A DNA stretch of 64,000 nucleotides, from contig JAXMBI010000007.1 of assembly GCA_046349955.1 (NCBI GenBank), positions 198,849-262,848 on the forward strand. Reading direction: 5' to 3'. Position 1 is the first letter of the stretch; every line of letters begins with the position of its first letter. Below, one piece after another: positions 1 to 7,672 of this stretch. Made by a program: the position numbers and the translations under genes. The notes beneath the pieces were generated by a model, which made no database searches, was not told the DNA's origin, and was given only the letters and a program-made list of their open reading frames with translations. Source of the stretch: JBGAPH01 sp046349955 (GTDB lineage: Bacteria > Planctomycetota > Planctomycetia > Pirellulales > JBGAPH01).

Positions 1-1
1 C

Positions 2-73
2 GCCGAGACCTTGGCCAACGAGGTGCTCGACTACCTGCAGCGGGCGGGCAAGATTGGGCGTTCTGGCACGTAG
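2..73 (+). CDS. C-terminal end of an unidentified protein (5' partial)
   Basis: An open frame enters from the left edge and stops at a TAG at 71-73. The last 23 residues read AETLANEVLDYLQRAGKIGR followed by SGT, which looks like an amphipathic helix at a protein C-terminus. Too little is present to name a family. The coding call rests on the open frame, the GC-rich third positions and the following 600-bp gap with its own promoter. Confidence 0.4.
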   Translation, partial: AETLANEVLDYLQRAGKIGRSGT

Positions 74-709
74 CGCGACAATCCACGCACAGTCGGGGCA
101 GCGAGCGGCCGGACGCGACCGGCTGCCTGAAAATCTTGTCGACAGAATTCAGTCGCCATTGACAGCCGCTGCGCGCGCGTCCTAGATTGGCCGCTGGCCG
201 GCCCTGCGCCGCGTTGTGTCTGCTGCCGCCGCAAGCACTTGCCCGCCCTGCAATTGGGCAGCAAGCGATGTTTCTCGCTGTGGATCTCCAGGCGTCGCGC
301 GAACGCCCGAGCCCGCCAAGCTCACGACTTCGTCGGAGAGGCGCAAGGTTCCTGCTGGACCCGCGCCTGCCACGGAGGGAGGCGAGGAACGATGGCCGCT
401 CGATGCTCGGAATCGTTGCGTAGGCAAGGCTTTCGGCCCAATCGACACGAGTTGGGTCAGCCTGTCGGCTTTCTTCTGGAGGGGGGCGCGCCGGCCAAGG
501 CCCGGCGCTTTCTTCGCGTCGCTTTCGTTGGCCTGTGCGATAGGCGCTGCCGAAAGCGATTGATTTCCGGTTGCGAGAACCGCTTGGAAGTTCGCAAACC
601 GCGCCAGTCGGCCCAGGTTTTGCTCTCGTTGCCGGGTTGCCTATCGTCGTGTCTGAGTCCGCGCCGGCCCGCTAACGCGAGCCGAGCCGGTCAGCGAAGG
701 AGAGCATAA
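74..709. other. Non-coding stretch with a promoter
   Basis: No frame here has convincing codon usage or a ribosome binding site; the overlapping open frames are Arg/Pro/Ala-rich GC artefacts. The stretch holds the promoter at 159-188, so a transcript with a leader of about 515 bases could reach the gene at 710. Several local hairpins are visible, for example CCCAATCG/CGAGTTGGG around 438-458, but I see no terminator with a T-run. Confidence 0.5.
159..188 (+). promoter_or_regulatory. Sigma70-type promoter TTGACA-N18-TAGATT
   Basis: A -35 box TTGACA lies at 159-164 and a -10 box TAGATT at 183-188, spaced 18 bases apart. The same architecture precedes the four prepilin genes elsewhere in this window, which supports a real promoter. 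The nearest downstream gene is at 710, so either the leader is long or an unannotated RNA is made. Confidence 0.5.
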
Positions 710-979
710 ATGAAACACGTGATCGAGTCCGAGGCGGCCGCTTCTCTCATCCAGCGCCACGATGCCCGGCAGTCGGAGTTGCTGGCCCGCCGCGTCGACC
801 TGGTGGTTCGGCAGGCCACCGGGCAGGCGGTGCGCAATTTGGCAGTGGAGGTCAACGGGCAGAACGTGCGTCTGCGAGGGATTTGCAGCACCTTCTACAG
901 CAAGCAATTGGCCCAACAAGCCGTGATGGCCGTTCTCAGCGATGAGCAGCTCATTAACGACATCGAGGTCGACTACTAA
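710..979 (+). CDS. Small BON-like domain protein
   Basis: An 89-residue protein with no signal peptide. The middle and end (VRNLAVEVNGQNVRLRGICS, then ...FYSKQLAQQAVMAVLSDEQLINDIEVDY) fit the alpha/beta pattern of a BON domain: a strand, V.G..V.L.G, a helix, then a short I..IEV strand. BON domains usually bind membranes or other macromolecules, but this one is short and probably cytoplasmic. A GGAGAG ribosome binding site sits about 8 bases before the ATG. It is transcribed alone and its target is unknown. Confidence 0.6.
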   Translation: MKHVIESEAAASLIQRHDARQSELLARRVDLVVRQATGQAVRNLAVEVNGQNVRLRGICSTFYSKQLAQQAVMAVLSDEQLINDIEVDY

Positions 980-1155
980 GGGGACTCGCGAGGCCGGCTT
1001 GGTCGTCTGATCAGGCCAGCCGGCCGCAGTGCGAGATCTCGCGCGAACGAAGTCGCGCGTTTTTATCGGGGGGTGCGCTTGGGGTGGTGTCTGCGCGGGG
1101 CTCCCACAGAGCGACGCCAAGCTTCCATCGGCGCCAGCGACGGCGAATTCGCTCC

Positions 1156-1350
1156 GTGAGCCCTCGACTGCAGTTCGGCATCCGCTCCTTCCTCTTCACA
1201 GCGGCCGTTGCGCCGCCGTTGGTTGTGGTGGTCGGACCAGCAGTAGTCCGGCTGTTCGGTTACCACCTGGTCGCGGCGCTTGGAGCGGCGATCTGCATTT
1301 GGTCGCTGTACTTGACGCGGCAAACGCGCAGGGAAGACGAAGAGGGGTAA
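1156..1350 (+). CDS. Small two-helix membrane protein, planctomycete type
   Basis: A 64-residue reading from a GTG start. An in-frame ATG at 1084 would add 24 Arg/Ser-rich residues that look non-coding, so I prefer the GTG. The start VSPRLQFGIRSFLF, followed by a hydrophobic stretch, is the (L/F)QF(G/S)IR(S/T)(L/F)L-type opening common on short membrane proteins in this phylum. Two membrane segments are expected (about residues 10-30 and 34-54), with a charged RQTRREDEEG tail. Function unknown. Confidence 0.5.
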   Translation: MSPRLQFGIRSFLFTAAVAPPLVVVVGPAVVRLFGYHLVAALGAAICIWSLYLTRQTRREDEEG

Positions 1351-1466
1351 AGAGAAAGTTGCCCCGAGCACCCGCTTCGACGGCTGTGGCCATGTTCGAT
1401 CAACCTCGCGGAACTGTCCCCCGTGCGGGGCCACCTGGAAGCGGGTTTAGCCCGTAATTTGGGTGC

Positions 1467-1494
1467 TTGACGCAGAGTTTTCTGACCCTATAAT
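1467..1494 (+). promoter_or_regulatory. Strong promoter TTGACG-N16-TATAAT
   Basis: The -35 box TTGACG is at 1467-1472 and a perfect TATAAT -10 box is at 1489-1494, with a 16-base spacer. Transcription should begin near 1500 and run into the structured region ending in the terminator at 1624-1682. This is the best consensus -10 box I found in the window. Confidence 0.65.
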
Positions 1495-1499
1495 CGGGC

Positions 1500-1685
1500 C
1501 CAGTTTCGATCCCTACCCCCCTCCGCTAGCGGGGCCGGCGTGTCGCCGGGCCGCGGGCGGATCAGGGCGCTGCGGCTGACAGTGGCTGTGGCTGAACCAA
1601 ACAGCCCTAGCTGACCGTTGGTCAGGCGTGATTCGCGGTAGGTCCTCCGGACCTGCCAAGAGCTCCCACCTCACGCCTTTTTCCC
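1500..1685 (+). ncRNA. Candidate structured small RNA or attenuating leader
   Basis: This stretch of about 185 nt lies between a consensus promoter and an intrinsic terminator and contains no credible reading frame. It is rich in hairpins. Near 1536-1554 a CGGCG-TGT-CGCCG stem is embedded in GGC/GCC. GGCTGT pairs with ACAGCC around 1585-1607. A 9-bp stem with loop TCC (GGTAGGTCC/GGACCTGCC) lies at 1637-1657, nested inside the terminator stem. It could be a free-standing small RNA or a leader controlling the thioredoxin-fold gene at 1836. I could not match it to 6S, SRP, tmRNA or RNase P RNA. Confidence 0.45.
1624..1682 (+). terminator. Intrinsic terminator of the candidate RNA
   Basis: AGGCGTGA at 1624-1631 pairs with TCACGCCT at 1671-1678 and is followed by a run of five T. 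A second perfect 9-bp hairpin sits inside the loop. It lies 150 bases before the next start codon, so it would end or attenuate the transcript that starts near 1500. Confidence 0.55.
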
Positions 1686-1835
1686 TCGGACGTGCGCCGG
1701 CATCGGCTGCGATCGCGGTCTGCGCTGGCCCCAGACAGACATCCCCCTTGGCTGTGCTCCGGTCGCGTGCGCAAGCCGCCGCCTCCGTGAGTCCGATCGC
1801 TTCGTTTCCTTTCTGGTTCCAAGAAGGAGCTTCCT

Positions 1836-2294
1836 ATGAATTCATTGGCCCTGGCTGTGGTGTTGCAGGCTTCGCTGGCCGCCGGCGCTTCGGACTACCG
1901 CACCGCGCATGCGGCGAGCGTCGATAGTGGCCGCCCGCTCGTGGTGCTGGTGGGCGCCGATTGGTGCCCCGGTTGCCAACAGATGAAGACTGTGCTCACG
2001 CCTGACTTCGAGCGCCGCACCGGCGAGCGCGTGGTCTTCGCGCGGGTCGACGCCGACAGCCAGCCCGGCCTGGCCCAGCGCCTGATGCGCGGCGCCGGCA
2101 TTCCGCAGTTGGTGATGTATCGGAAGACCGAAAAGGGCTGGAAGGCTCGCCGGCTGATTGGCGCGCAAAGCCAGTCGACCGTCGCCTCCTTCATCCAGGA
2201 GGGCATTCGCGATTCGGCCCCCGTGGCCGAGAAGAAGCCCGAAGCCGAAAAGGCGCCGGCCACGCAGCCGGTAAGCCTGGGCACGGGCGGCTAG
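1836..2294 (+). CDS. Secreted thioredoxin-fold protein (CPGC active site)
   Basis: A 152-residue protein with a short signal peptide (MNSLALAVVLQASLAAGA). The thioredoxin fold follows: VVLVGADWCPGCQQMKT carries a CxxC redox pair, FARVDADSQ is the central strand, and AGIPQLVMY contains the cis-Pro. The tail after about residue 125 is Lys/Glu/Ala/Pro-rich and probably disordered. It most likely reduces or isomerises disulfides, or handles cytochrome cysteines, in the periplasm. GAAGGAG precedes the ATG by 8 bases. A terminated leader RNA lies upstream, so attenuation is possible. Confidence 0.8.
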   Translation: MNSLALAVVLQASLAAGASDYRTAHAASVDSGRPLVVLVGADWCPGCQQMKTVLTPDFERRTGERVVFARVDADSQPGLAQRLMRGAGIPQLVMYRKTEKGWKARRLIGAQSQSTVASFIQEGIRDSAPVAEKKPEAEKAPATQPVSLGTGG

Positions 2295-2326
2295 CTGCCC
2301 CTTCTCGCTGACAAGAGATTTCTTTC

Positions 2327-2396
2327 ACCGCAGAGGACACAGAGAACGCAGAGCAGAAACAATTGCCTTCTCTGCGTCCTCTGTGTCCTCTGCGGT
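2327..2396. repeat. Inverted repeat between convergent genes
   Basis: A 27-base arm starting ACCGCAGAGGACACAGAG (2327-2353) is repeated inverted at 2370-2396 with one or two mismatches, around a 16-base loop. It lies between the convergent thioredoxin-fold and aquaporin genes and can fold on either strand, so it could end both transcripts. This CCGCAGAGGACACAGAG family recurs in many bacterial genomes. Confidence 0.6.
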
Positions 2397-2434
2397 AAGT
2401 TTGCTTTTAACTCTCGGTACATCTTTCCGCTCTG

Positions 2435-3073
2435 TTACTCCGTGGCCTTGTGGCAGAAGACGCCGAGCACGGCGCCCAGGATGGGGGCCGCCAAGTAGAT
2501 CCACACATCGCTGACTTTGCCGCTGAGCACCGCGGGGGCGAGCGAGCGGGCGGGGTTCATCGAAGCGCCGGAGATCGGCCCGCCGAGGAGCGCCTCAAAG
2601 GCAATGACTCCGCCGACGGCGACGCCGGCCAGGATGCCTTTCTCCTTGGCGCCCGACGACACGCCGAGCACCACGAACATCAGGATGCCGGTGAGGGCGA
2701 CCTCGAGCACGAAGCTCTGCCAGGCAGGGCCAGTCGGATGCGTTCCTCCGAGCGTTGGGTGCTTGAACATCAGCATGACCAAACCGCTGCCGGCGAAAGC
2801 GCCCGCAACTTGGCTCACTAGGTAAGGGGGCACGCTCCGCCCCGGCAGCCGCCGCCCCACCCAGAAGGCGATCGTCACGGCCGGATTGATGTGCGCGCCC
2901 GAAGTGTCGCCGACGGCGTAGATCATGGCCATCACCACGAGGCCGAAGACGAGCGACACGCCCACGTGCGTGACGGCGCCTTTCGAGACGTCGTTCACCA
3001 CGATGGCGGCGGTGCCGGAGAAGACGAGGATGAACGTGGCCAGGAACTCGGCGATCCACACCTTGCGAGACAT
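2435..3073 (-). CDS. MIP-family aquaporin / glycerol channel
   Basis: A 212-residue six-helix channel for water or small neutral solutes in the inner membrane. Both half-helix signatures are present: HINPAVTIAFW and SMNPARSLAPAV (NPA boxes). I start at MSRKVWIAEFLATFILVFSG because MIP proteins begin just before this E..(A/G)TF motif; the upstream in-frame ATG at 3172 would add a Pro-rich, non-homologous tail. The second loop reads NPARSL, as in AqpZ-type water channels. It follows the LRR gene by 121 bases on the same strand. Solute specificity is not settled by inspection. Confidence 0.88.
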   Translation of the reverse strand: MSRKVWIAEFLATFILVFSGTAAIVVNDVSKGAVTHVGVSLVFGLVVMAMIYAVGDTSGAHINPAVTIAFWVGRRLPGRSVPPYLVSQVAGAFAGSGLVMLMFKHPTLGGTHPTGPAWQSFVLEVALTGILMFVVLGVSSGAKEKGILAGVAVGGVIAFEALLGGPISGASMNPARSLAPAVLSGKVSDVWIYLAAPILGAVLGVFCHKATE

Positions 3074-3194
3074 CGGCGCTCCGCGGAATGTGTTGAAGAA
3101 AGCGTTGGGAAAGAAGGCAGGTGGGAATGATACCGCGGGATCGGGGCTCGCCCTAGCGGGCTCGCTCTCCAAGAGCCGTGCTGACGCTTGAGCC

Positions 3195-5132
3195 CTACGG
3201 CGCGTTCCAACGGATCTCGACCTTCGGCAGCTTCGCCTGCAACGCCTGCACCCCGGCGGCGGTTACCTGCGTTTCCCGCAGATCGAGCCGCTCGAGCGCC
3301 GTTAGGCTCACGAGTTGGGCGAGCCCGGCGTCGGTGAGCGGGTTTCCCTTGAGGTTGAGCGACCGCAGGGTGGGCAGGCCTCGCACGCCGGACAGATCGG
3401 CGTCGGCGATGCCGTTGTAGGCCAGGTCGAGTTCGCGGAGCGCCGGCATTTGCGCGAACTGTGTTAGGGCCTGCGACCAGAGGGGCGTGTGGAGCAGGCG
3501 CAAACTCAGGGCCGCCAGGCGCGGAGCTCGGCCGAGCTCGCCAAGTTCGCCTGAGGGGAACCTCGCGCGGTCGAGCACCAGCGTTTCGAGATTTGGCAGC
3601 GTGGCCAAGAACGCCAGGTCGCCCGGCTGCAGCTCGCAGCCGCTGACGTCGACGCAGCGCAGTTCAGGCCGTGGCTGCAAGAGGGCGGGGAGCTCGGTCA
3701 GCGCTCCGGAGTACGACAAGTCGGCCTGCACCAGCGGGCCGTCGATATCGGCGGGATCGGGGTGAAATGCGCCGACACGAGACATTTCGAGCTGCAGGAC
3801 ATTGGGCGTTTCGCGGATCAACGACCGCCGTAGGTCCTCGTCGAGCGGAACGTGAATGTGCAACGCCTTGAGGTTCGGCGCGGCGCGAACGGCGGCCAGT
3901 TCGGGGGAGTTGCCCGTCTCACGGAGTGGGGAGATCGCAGGCGTCGGATGCGCTGCCGGGGGGCTGCGATCCCACGAAGACATACGCAACTCCGTGATGG
4001 TAGGCAGATGCCGAAGTTCTCGCAGCCAATCGGCGTTCACCTGAGGCCCCGTGACGAAGAGGGTTGAGAGCCCGGGTTGATTTTGGAACGCAACTAGGCC
4101 GGCGTGTGTCACTGCCGCGTCTTCCAGGCTCAGCCAATGCAAATTTGGAATGTGGGCCAACGCCGCCAGGCCCTCATCCCCCAGCGTCACGTGGTACAGC
4201 GCAACGTGACTCAAACTGAACGACTGCGACAAACTGGCCCAGGCAGTGGGAGATACTTGGCACTTGTCGAGCACTAGTCTTTTCAGGGCGGGCGCCGCTG
4301 CCAGGCCCGTCAGCGCTTCTGGATCCAAAGCGGCGTTTTCGATCCACACTTCCTCGAGCGAGCCAAGCCGACCCATGCTGGCGACGAGGTCCGTAGTCAC
4401 TGCTGGTCCGTAGATTCCCAGCCCTCGTACTGGGACGAACCCCGCCGTTTGAAGCTGTTTGCGAAAGGTGCGCAGAGGCTTGGGCAGATCGACAAAGTGT
4501 ACGTTGCCCTGCGAGGACTGAACCTTGGCGATCAACGCCCGAACAGGCGCCAAGCGGCCCCACCAAAGCGCCAGCCCCGCCGCAAGCGCAATCGCCGCCG
4601 TACGGCCGGCGAACGCGATCCAGGTCTTCAGCCCGCGCCCTTCGCGCGGGGGGATACGATAGCCGTAGAGAAGGAAGGTGAGCACGCCCGCCAGCGTGCC
4701 CCAGATGATCGCGCTCTCGACCGGCACGGCAAAGTAGGTCACAGCGCCGGCGACAAGCGCCACGACCCCCGCCGCAGCCATCCGCCAGGGATTGCGCAGC
4801 CACAACACCAGCCCGCTCATGACCAAACCTACGCCCAGCCCCACGCCGACGTGCGACGTGCCCGCCAGGAGCAGCATCGCGATGCCGGCCAGCGCCACTC
4901 CGAGCAAGAACCCCGACGGCCGATTGATCCAGCGTCGGCCAACGTACGTTCCCACCGCCGCCGCCAACGCCGCGGCCGCGATGCTGGCGGCCGTCAGTTC
5001 CTTCGTTTGCCCGAAGCCGGCCGATCGCTCGGCCACCGCGATCAGCACTCGCGTGCCAACCGCCAACAGGGTCGCTCCGGTCAGCAGCGCCCAGGCAGGC
5101 AATTTGGGCGGAGTGGCGGGTGCATCGCTCAT
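3195..5132 (-). CDS. Polytopic membrane protein with C-terminal leucine-rich repeats
   Basis: A 645-residue protein. Residues 12-190 hold about six to eight hydrophobic segments (such as LLGVALAGIAMLLLAG and GVVALVAGAVTYFAVP). The remainder is a long run of LRRs with the L..LDL..(N/T).(L/I)...G...L pattern, for example LRELDLAYNGIADADLSGV and LERLDLRETQVTAAGVQAL near the end. The expected topology is a membrane anchor displaying a solenoid for protein binding. LRR proteins of this kind are numerous in planctomycetes and mostly uncharacterised. It is oriented towards the aquaporin gene and may be co-transcribed with it. Confidence 0.75.
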   Translation of the reverse strand: MSDAPATPPKLPAWALLTGATLLAVGTRVLIAVAERSAGFGQTKELTAASIAAAALAAAVGTYVGRRWINRPSGFLLGVALAGIAMLLLAGTSHVGVGLGVGLVMSGLVLWLRNPWRMAAAGVVALVAGAVTYFAVPVESAIIWGTLAGVLTFLLYGYRIPPREGRGLKTWIAFAGRTAAIALAAGLALWWGRLAPVRALIAKVQSSQGNVHFVDLPKPLRTFRKQLQTAGFVPVRGLGIYGPAVTTDLVASMGRLGSLEEVWIENAALDPEALTGLAAAPALKRLVLDKCQVSPTAWASLSQSFSLSHVALYHVTLGDEGLAALAHIPNLHWLSLEDAAVTHAGLVAFQNQPGLSTLFVTGPQVNADWLRELRHLPTITELRMSSWDRSPPAAHPTPAISPLRETGNSPELAAVRAAPNLKALHIHVPLDEDLRRSLIRETPNVLQLEMSRVGAFHPDPADIDGPLVQADLSYSGALTELPALLQPRPELRCVDVSGCELQPGDLAFLATLPNLETLVLDRARFPSGELGELGRAPRLAALSLRLLHTPLWSQALTQFAQMPALRELDLAYNGIADADLSGVRGLPTLRSLNLKGNPLTDAGLAQLVSLTALERLDLRETQVTAAGVQALQAKLPKVEIRWNAP

Positions 5133-5402
5133 CGGCCGGCCTCTTTCCTGGATCTCGCTCGCGATCGTTCGCAGTCGCTAGTGTCGACGGTTGCCGCACG
5201 ACTAGCAATTGCCTGATCGAGTTTCTGCAGCGCCAGCGGCATTGGCAAAGTGCGCGCACAGCGCCGGCGGTCCCCGACCAACCCAGCCGCCAAAACAACA
5301 AAAAAGATGCCTGAACTTCGGAAAAACAGTTTCCCCGGCGGTCGGCTGTAGGTCATGCTTTACGGGCGCGGCGAAGCAGGTGACCTTTCCGGAGCGCGTT
5401 CC

Positions 5403-7649
5403 ATGCGTGCGACTCTGTTCGGCTGGTTGATCCTGGGAGTCCTGTGCGTCGATCGTCTCGCCGCCGAGCCCCCTCCGCCCCCCGAGCATGAGCTGGTGCT
5501 GCAGATGCCGCCCTCGACGGGCGTCGGCTCGGTGGCGGTGTCGCCGGACGGCGCCCTCGTCGCCACCGGGGCCGGCGAAGGGGGCGTGCGTCTCTACGAC
5601 GCCCTCAGCGGCCGCTTCCTCCGCTGCCTAGGCAACGACGCCGGGGATCGCGGCGTTTGCTTCTCGCCCGACGGCCGCACCCTCACCGCCGCCGGCTTCC
5701 ACATGGACAAGCTCGTCGGCCTGTTCGACGTGCAGTCAGGCAAGCGAGTGCTCACCCTGCCAGGGCACACCGAGTGGGAAGCCTACGCCACGGCCCTTTC
5801 GCCCGACGGCAAGCTGCTCGCCTCGACAGGAACCGACAGGCAGATCCTCGTTTGGGAACTCCCCTCAGGCAAGCTGCGGCTGCAGTTAGCCACGCCGGAT
5901 TTCGTTGTCTCGGCGCTCGCCTTCTCGCCCGACAGCGCCACGCTGGCCAGCGGCGGCGGCGACAAACAGATTCACCTCTGGGACGCGGCGAGCGGCCAGC
6001 TTCGCCGCTCGCTGACGGGCCACCGCGCCTGGATCGCGCAGCTCGAATTCTCGCCCGACGGCCAAACGCTGCTCAGCGGCGCCTGCGACTGGGCCTCGCA
6101 CCGCGCGCACGATTGGCCGCGCCCCGCTGGCAGCGGCCCCGAGCAGAGCGAGTGGCGGCTGTGGGACGTCGCCTCGGGGAATCTGCTTCGCGCAGTCCCG
6201 CGGGAGGGTCGCCTGCTTGCAGTCGCCTTCTCGCCCGATGGTCGGTCGATCGCCTGCGGCGTCGACAAGGAAGTTCGGCTCTACGAACGCGCCGCCGAGT
6301 CCCCAGGCAAGGTCGTAGCAACGCACGACGCCGGCGTCACCGACCTGGCGTTTACGCCCGACGGCGCGGCTCTGCTCACCACCAGTCACGACCAGACGGT
6401 GAAGCGCACGAACCTGGCGACGGGCAAGACCGAATGGACCGCGCCTGGCTACTTCGAACAGGTGAACTCGGTGGCCTTGTCCGACGACGGCGACCTGCTC
6501 GTCACCGGCAGCAGCGATCTACGATTTGTGCGGCAAAAGATTGCCGCTGGCGCCCACGAGATCAGCGCCGGGGCGGTGCGGGTATGGGATGCGCGGCGGG
6601 GCCGATTACTGCGGCGGCTGGGGGATCCGTCCGAGCAGGTGATGGCGGTGGCGATCTCCCCCGATCGCACGCGTCTGGCGAGCGGGGCCGCTACGGCGAC
6701 CGGGGGCGGGGCGGTCAATGTGTGGGACGAACAGAGCGGTAAGCTGCTGTGGTCGACCAAGGAGCATGGCCAAGAAGTGCTGGCCGTCGCCTTCGCTCCG
6801 CGGGGCGACACGCTGGCCGCCGGAGACGCGGCAGGCAACGTGGTGGTCCGCGAGGCCGCGAGCGGCCGCGTGTTGCACACCCTCGCGGGGCATGCCGGTG
6901 GGGCAACGTCGCTCGTTTACGCGCCCGACGGCGCAACGCTCTTCTGCGGCGCAGCGCACGGCGGCGCCAAAGCCTGGGACGTTGCTTCCGGCCAGTTGCG
7001 TTATGCCTGCCAACCGTCGAACAGCGCAGCGGCAGCGTTTCGCGGCGACCGCTTGCTGACCTCGCTGGGGCTCTCGCGCGACGGCCAGACGCTGGCCGTT
7101 GGGCCGTCGAGCGTCAACAACGAGTACGTCGAGCCCGTGCGGCTATGGAACGCAGCCACCGGCAAGCTCGTGCGCGACTTCACGCCCGAAGAAATCCACG
7201 GCCGGCCGATGGCCCTCTCTCCCGACGGCAAGCTCCTGGCCACCGGCGGCAAGTGGGTAAAGCTCTGGGACACCAGCACCGGCAAGCTCGTGCGCGAACT
7301 CTACGGACACCTCAAGCGCACGCAATCGATCGTCTTCTCCTCCGATGGCCGCCTGCTCGTCGCCGGAGGCAGCTACGGTTCGACCAACCTCTGGGACGTG
7401 GCGAGCGGCCAGCACCTGGCGACGCTGCAGACCTTCGCCGATGGCGCAGGCAACAGCGCCGACGTCTGGGCGGCGTTTCAGGCCGATGGGACCTACGCGG
7501 GCTCGGAAGACGTGGAGCGGTTCCTCGCCTGGCGGGTGGGGGAGGAGTTGCTGACGCCGCAAGACCTACGGAAGGAGTTCCATAGCCCGGAGAGGGTCGA
7601 GGCGGCGCTCGCGTCAGGAGCCGAGCGCACTGGGCCGGCTTCCCCCTAA
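5403..7649 (+). CDS. Secreted WD40 protein, 14 repeats
   Basis: A 748-residue protein starting at MRATLFGWLILGVLCVDRLA, a signal peptide; the in-frame ATG 16 codons earlier precedes the hydrophobic core by a polar stretch and is less likely. I count 14 blades ending in (L/V)WD..SG-type motifs (LYDALSG, LFDVQSG, VWELPSG, LWDAASG, LWDVASG and so on to LWDVASGQ), enough for two seven-bladed propellers. Each blade has the FSPDG turn typical of bacterial WD40 repeats. Probably a periplasmic or surface scaffold; no enzyme domain is visible. It converges on the PEP-CTERM gene 23 bases away. Confidence 0.8.
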   Translation: MRATLFGWLILGVLCVDRLAAEPPPPPEHELVLQMPPSTGVGSVAVSPDGALVATGAGEGGVRLYDALSGRFLRCLGNDAGDRGVCFSPDGRTLTAAGFHMDKLVGLFDVQSGKRVLTLPGHTEWEAYATALSPDGKLLASTGTDRQILVWELPSGKLRLQLATPDFVVSALAFSPDSATLASGGGDKQIHLWDAASGQLRRSLTGHRAWIAQLEFSPDGQTLLSGACDWASHRAHDWPRPAGSGPEQSEWRLWDVASGNLLRAVPREGRLLAVAFSPDGRSIACGVDKEVRLYERAAESPGKVVATHDAGVTDLAFTPDGAALLTTSHDQTVKRTNLATGKTEWTAPGYFEQVNSVALSDDGDLLVTGSSDLRFVRQKIAAGAHEISAGAVRVWDARRGRLLRRLGDPSEQVMAVAISPDRTRLASGAATATGGGAVNVWDEQSGKLLWSTKEHGQEVLAVAFAPRGDTLAAGDAAGNVVVREAASGRVLHTLAGHAGGATSLVYAPDGATLFCGAAHGGAKAWDVASGQLRYACQPSNSAAAAFRGDRLLTSLGLSRDGQTLAVGPSSVNNEYVEPVRLWNAATGKLVRDFTPEEIHGRPMALSPDGKLLATGGKWVKLWDTSTGKLVRELYGHLKRTQSIVFSSDGRLLVAGGSYGSTNLWDVASGQHLATLQTFADGAGNSADVWAAFQADGTYAGSEDVERFLAWRVGEELLTPQDLRKEFHSPERVEAALASGAERTGPASP

Positions 7650-7672
7650 GGTGCGTCGAGGCATCGCCGGCT

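Noticed and set aside
239..709. 156-codon open frame on the plus strand before the BON-like gene
   Set aside because: Arg/Ala/Cys-rich composition, no ribosome binding site, no domain; typical GC artefact.
1500..1685. Identification as 6S RNA or signal recognition particle RNA
   Set aside because: The length fits 6S, but there is no long closing stem joining both ends and no large central bubble; the SRP apical sequence GGAAGGAAGCAGC is absent.
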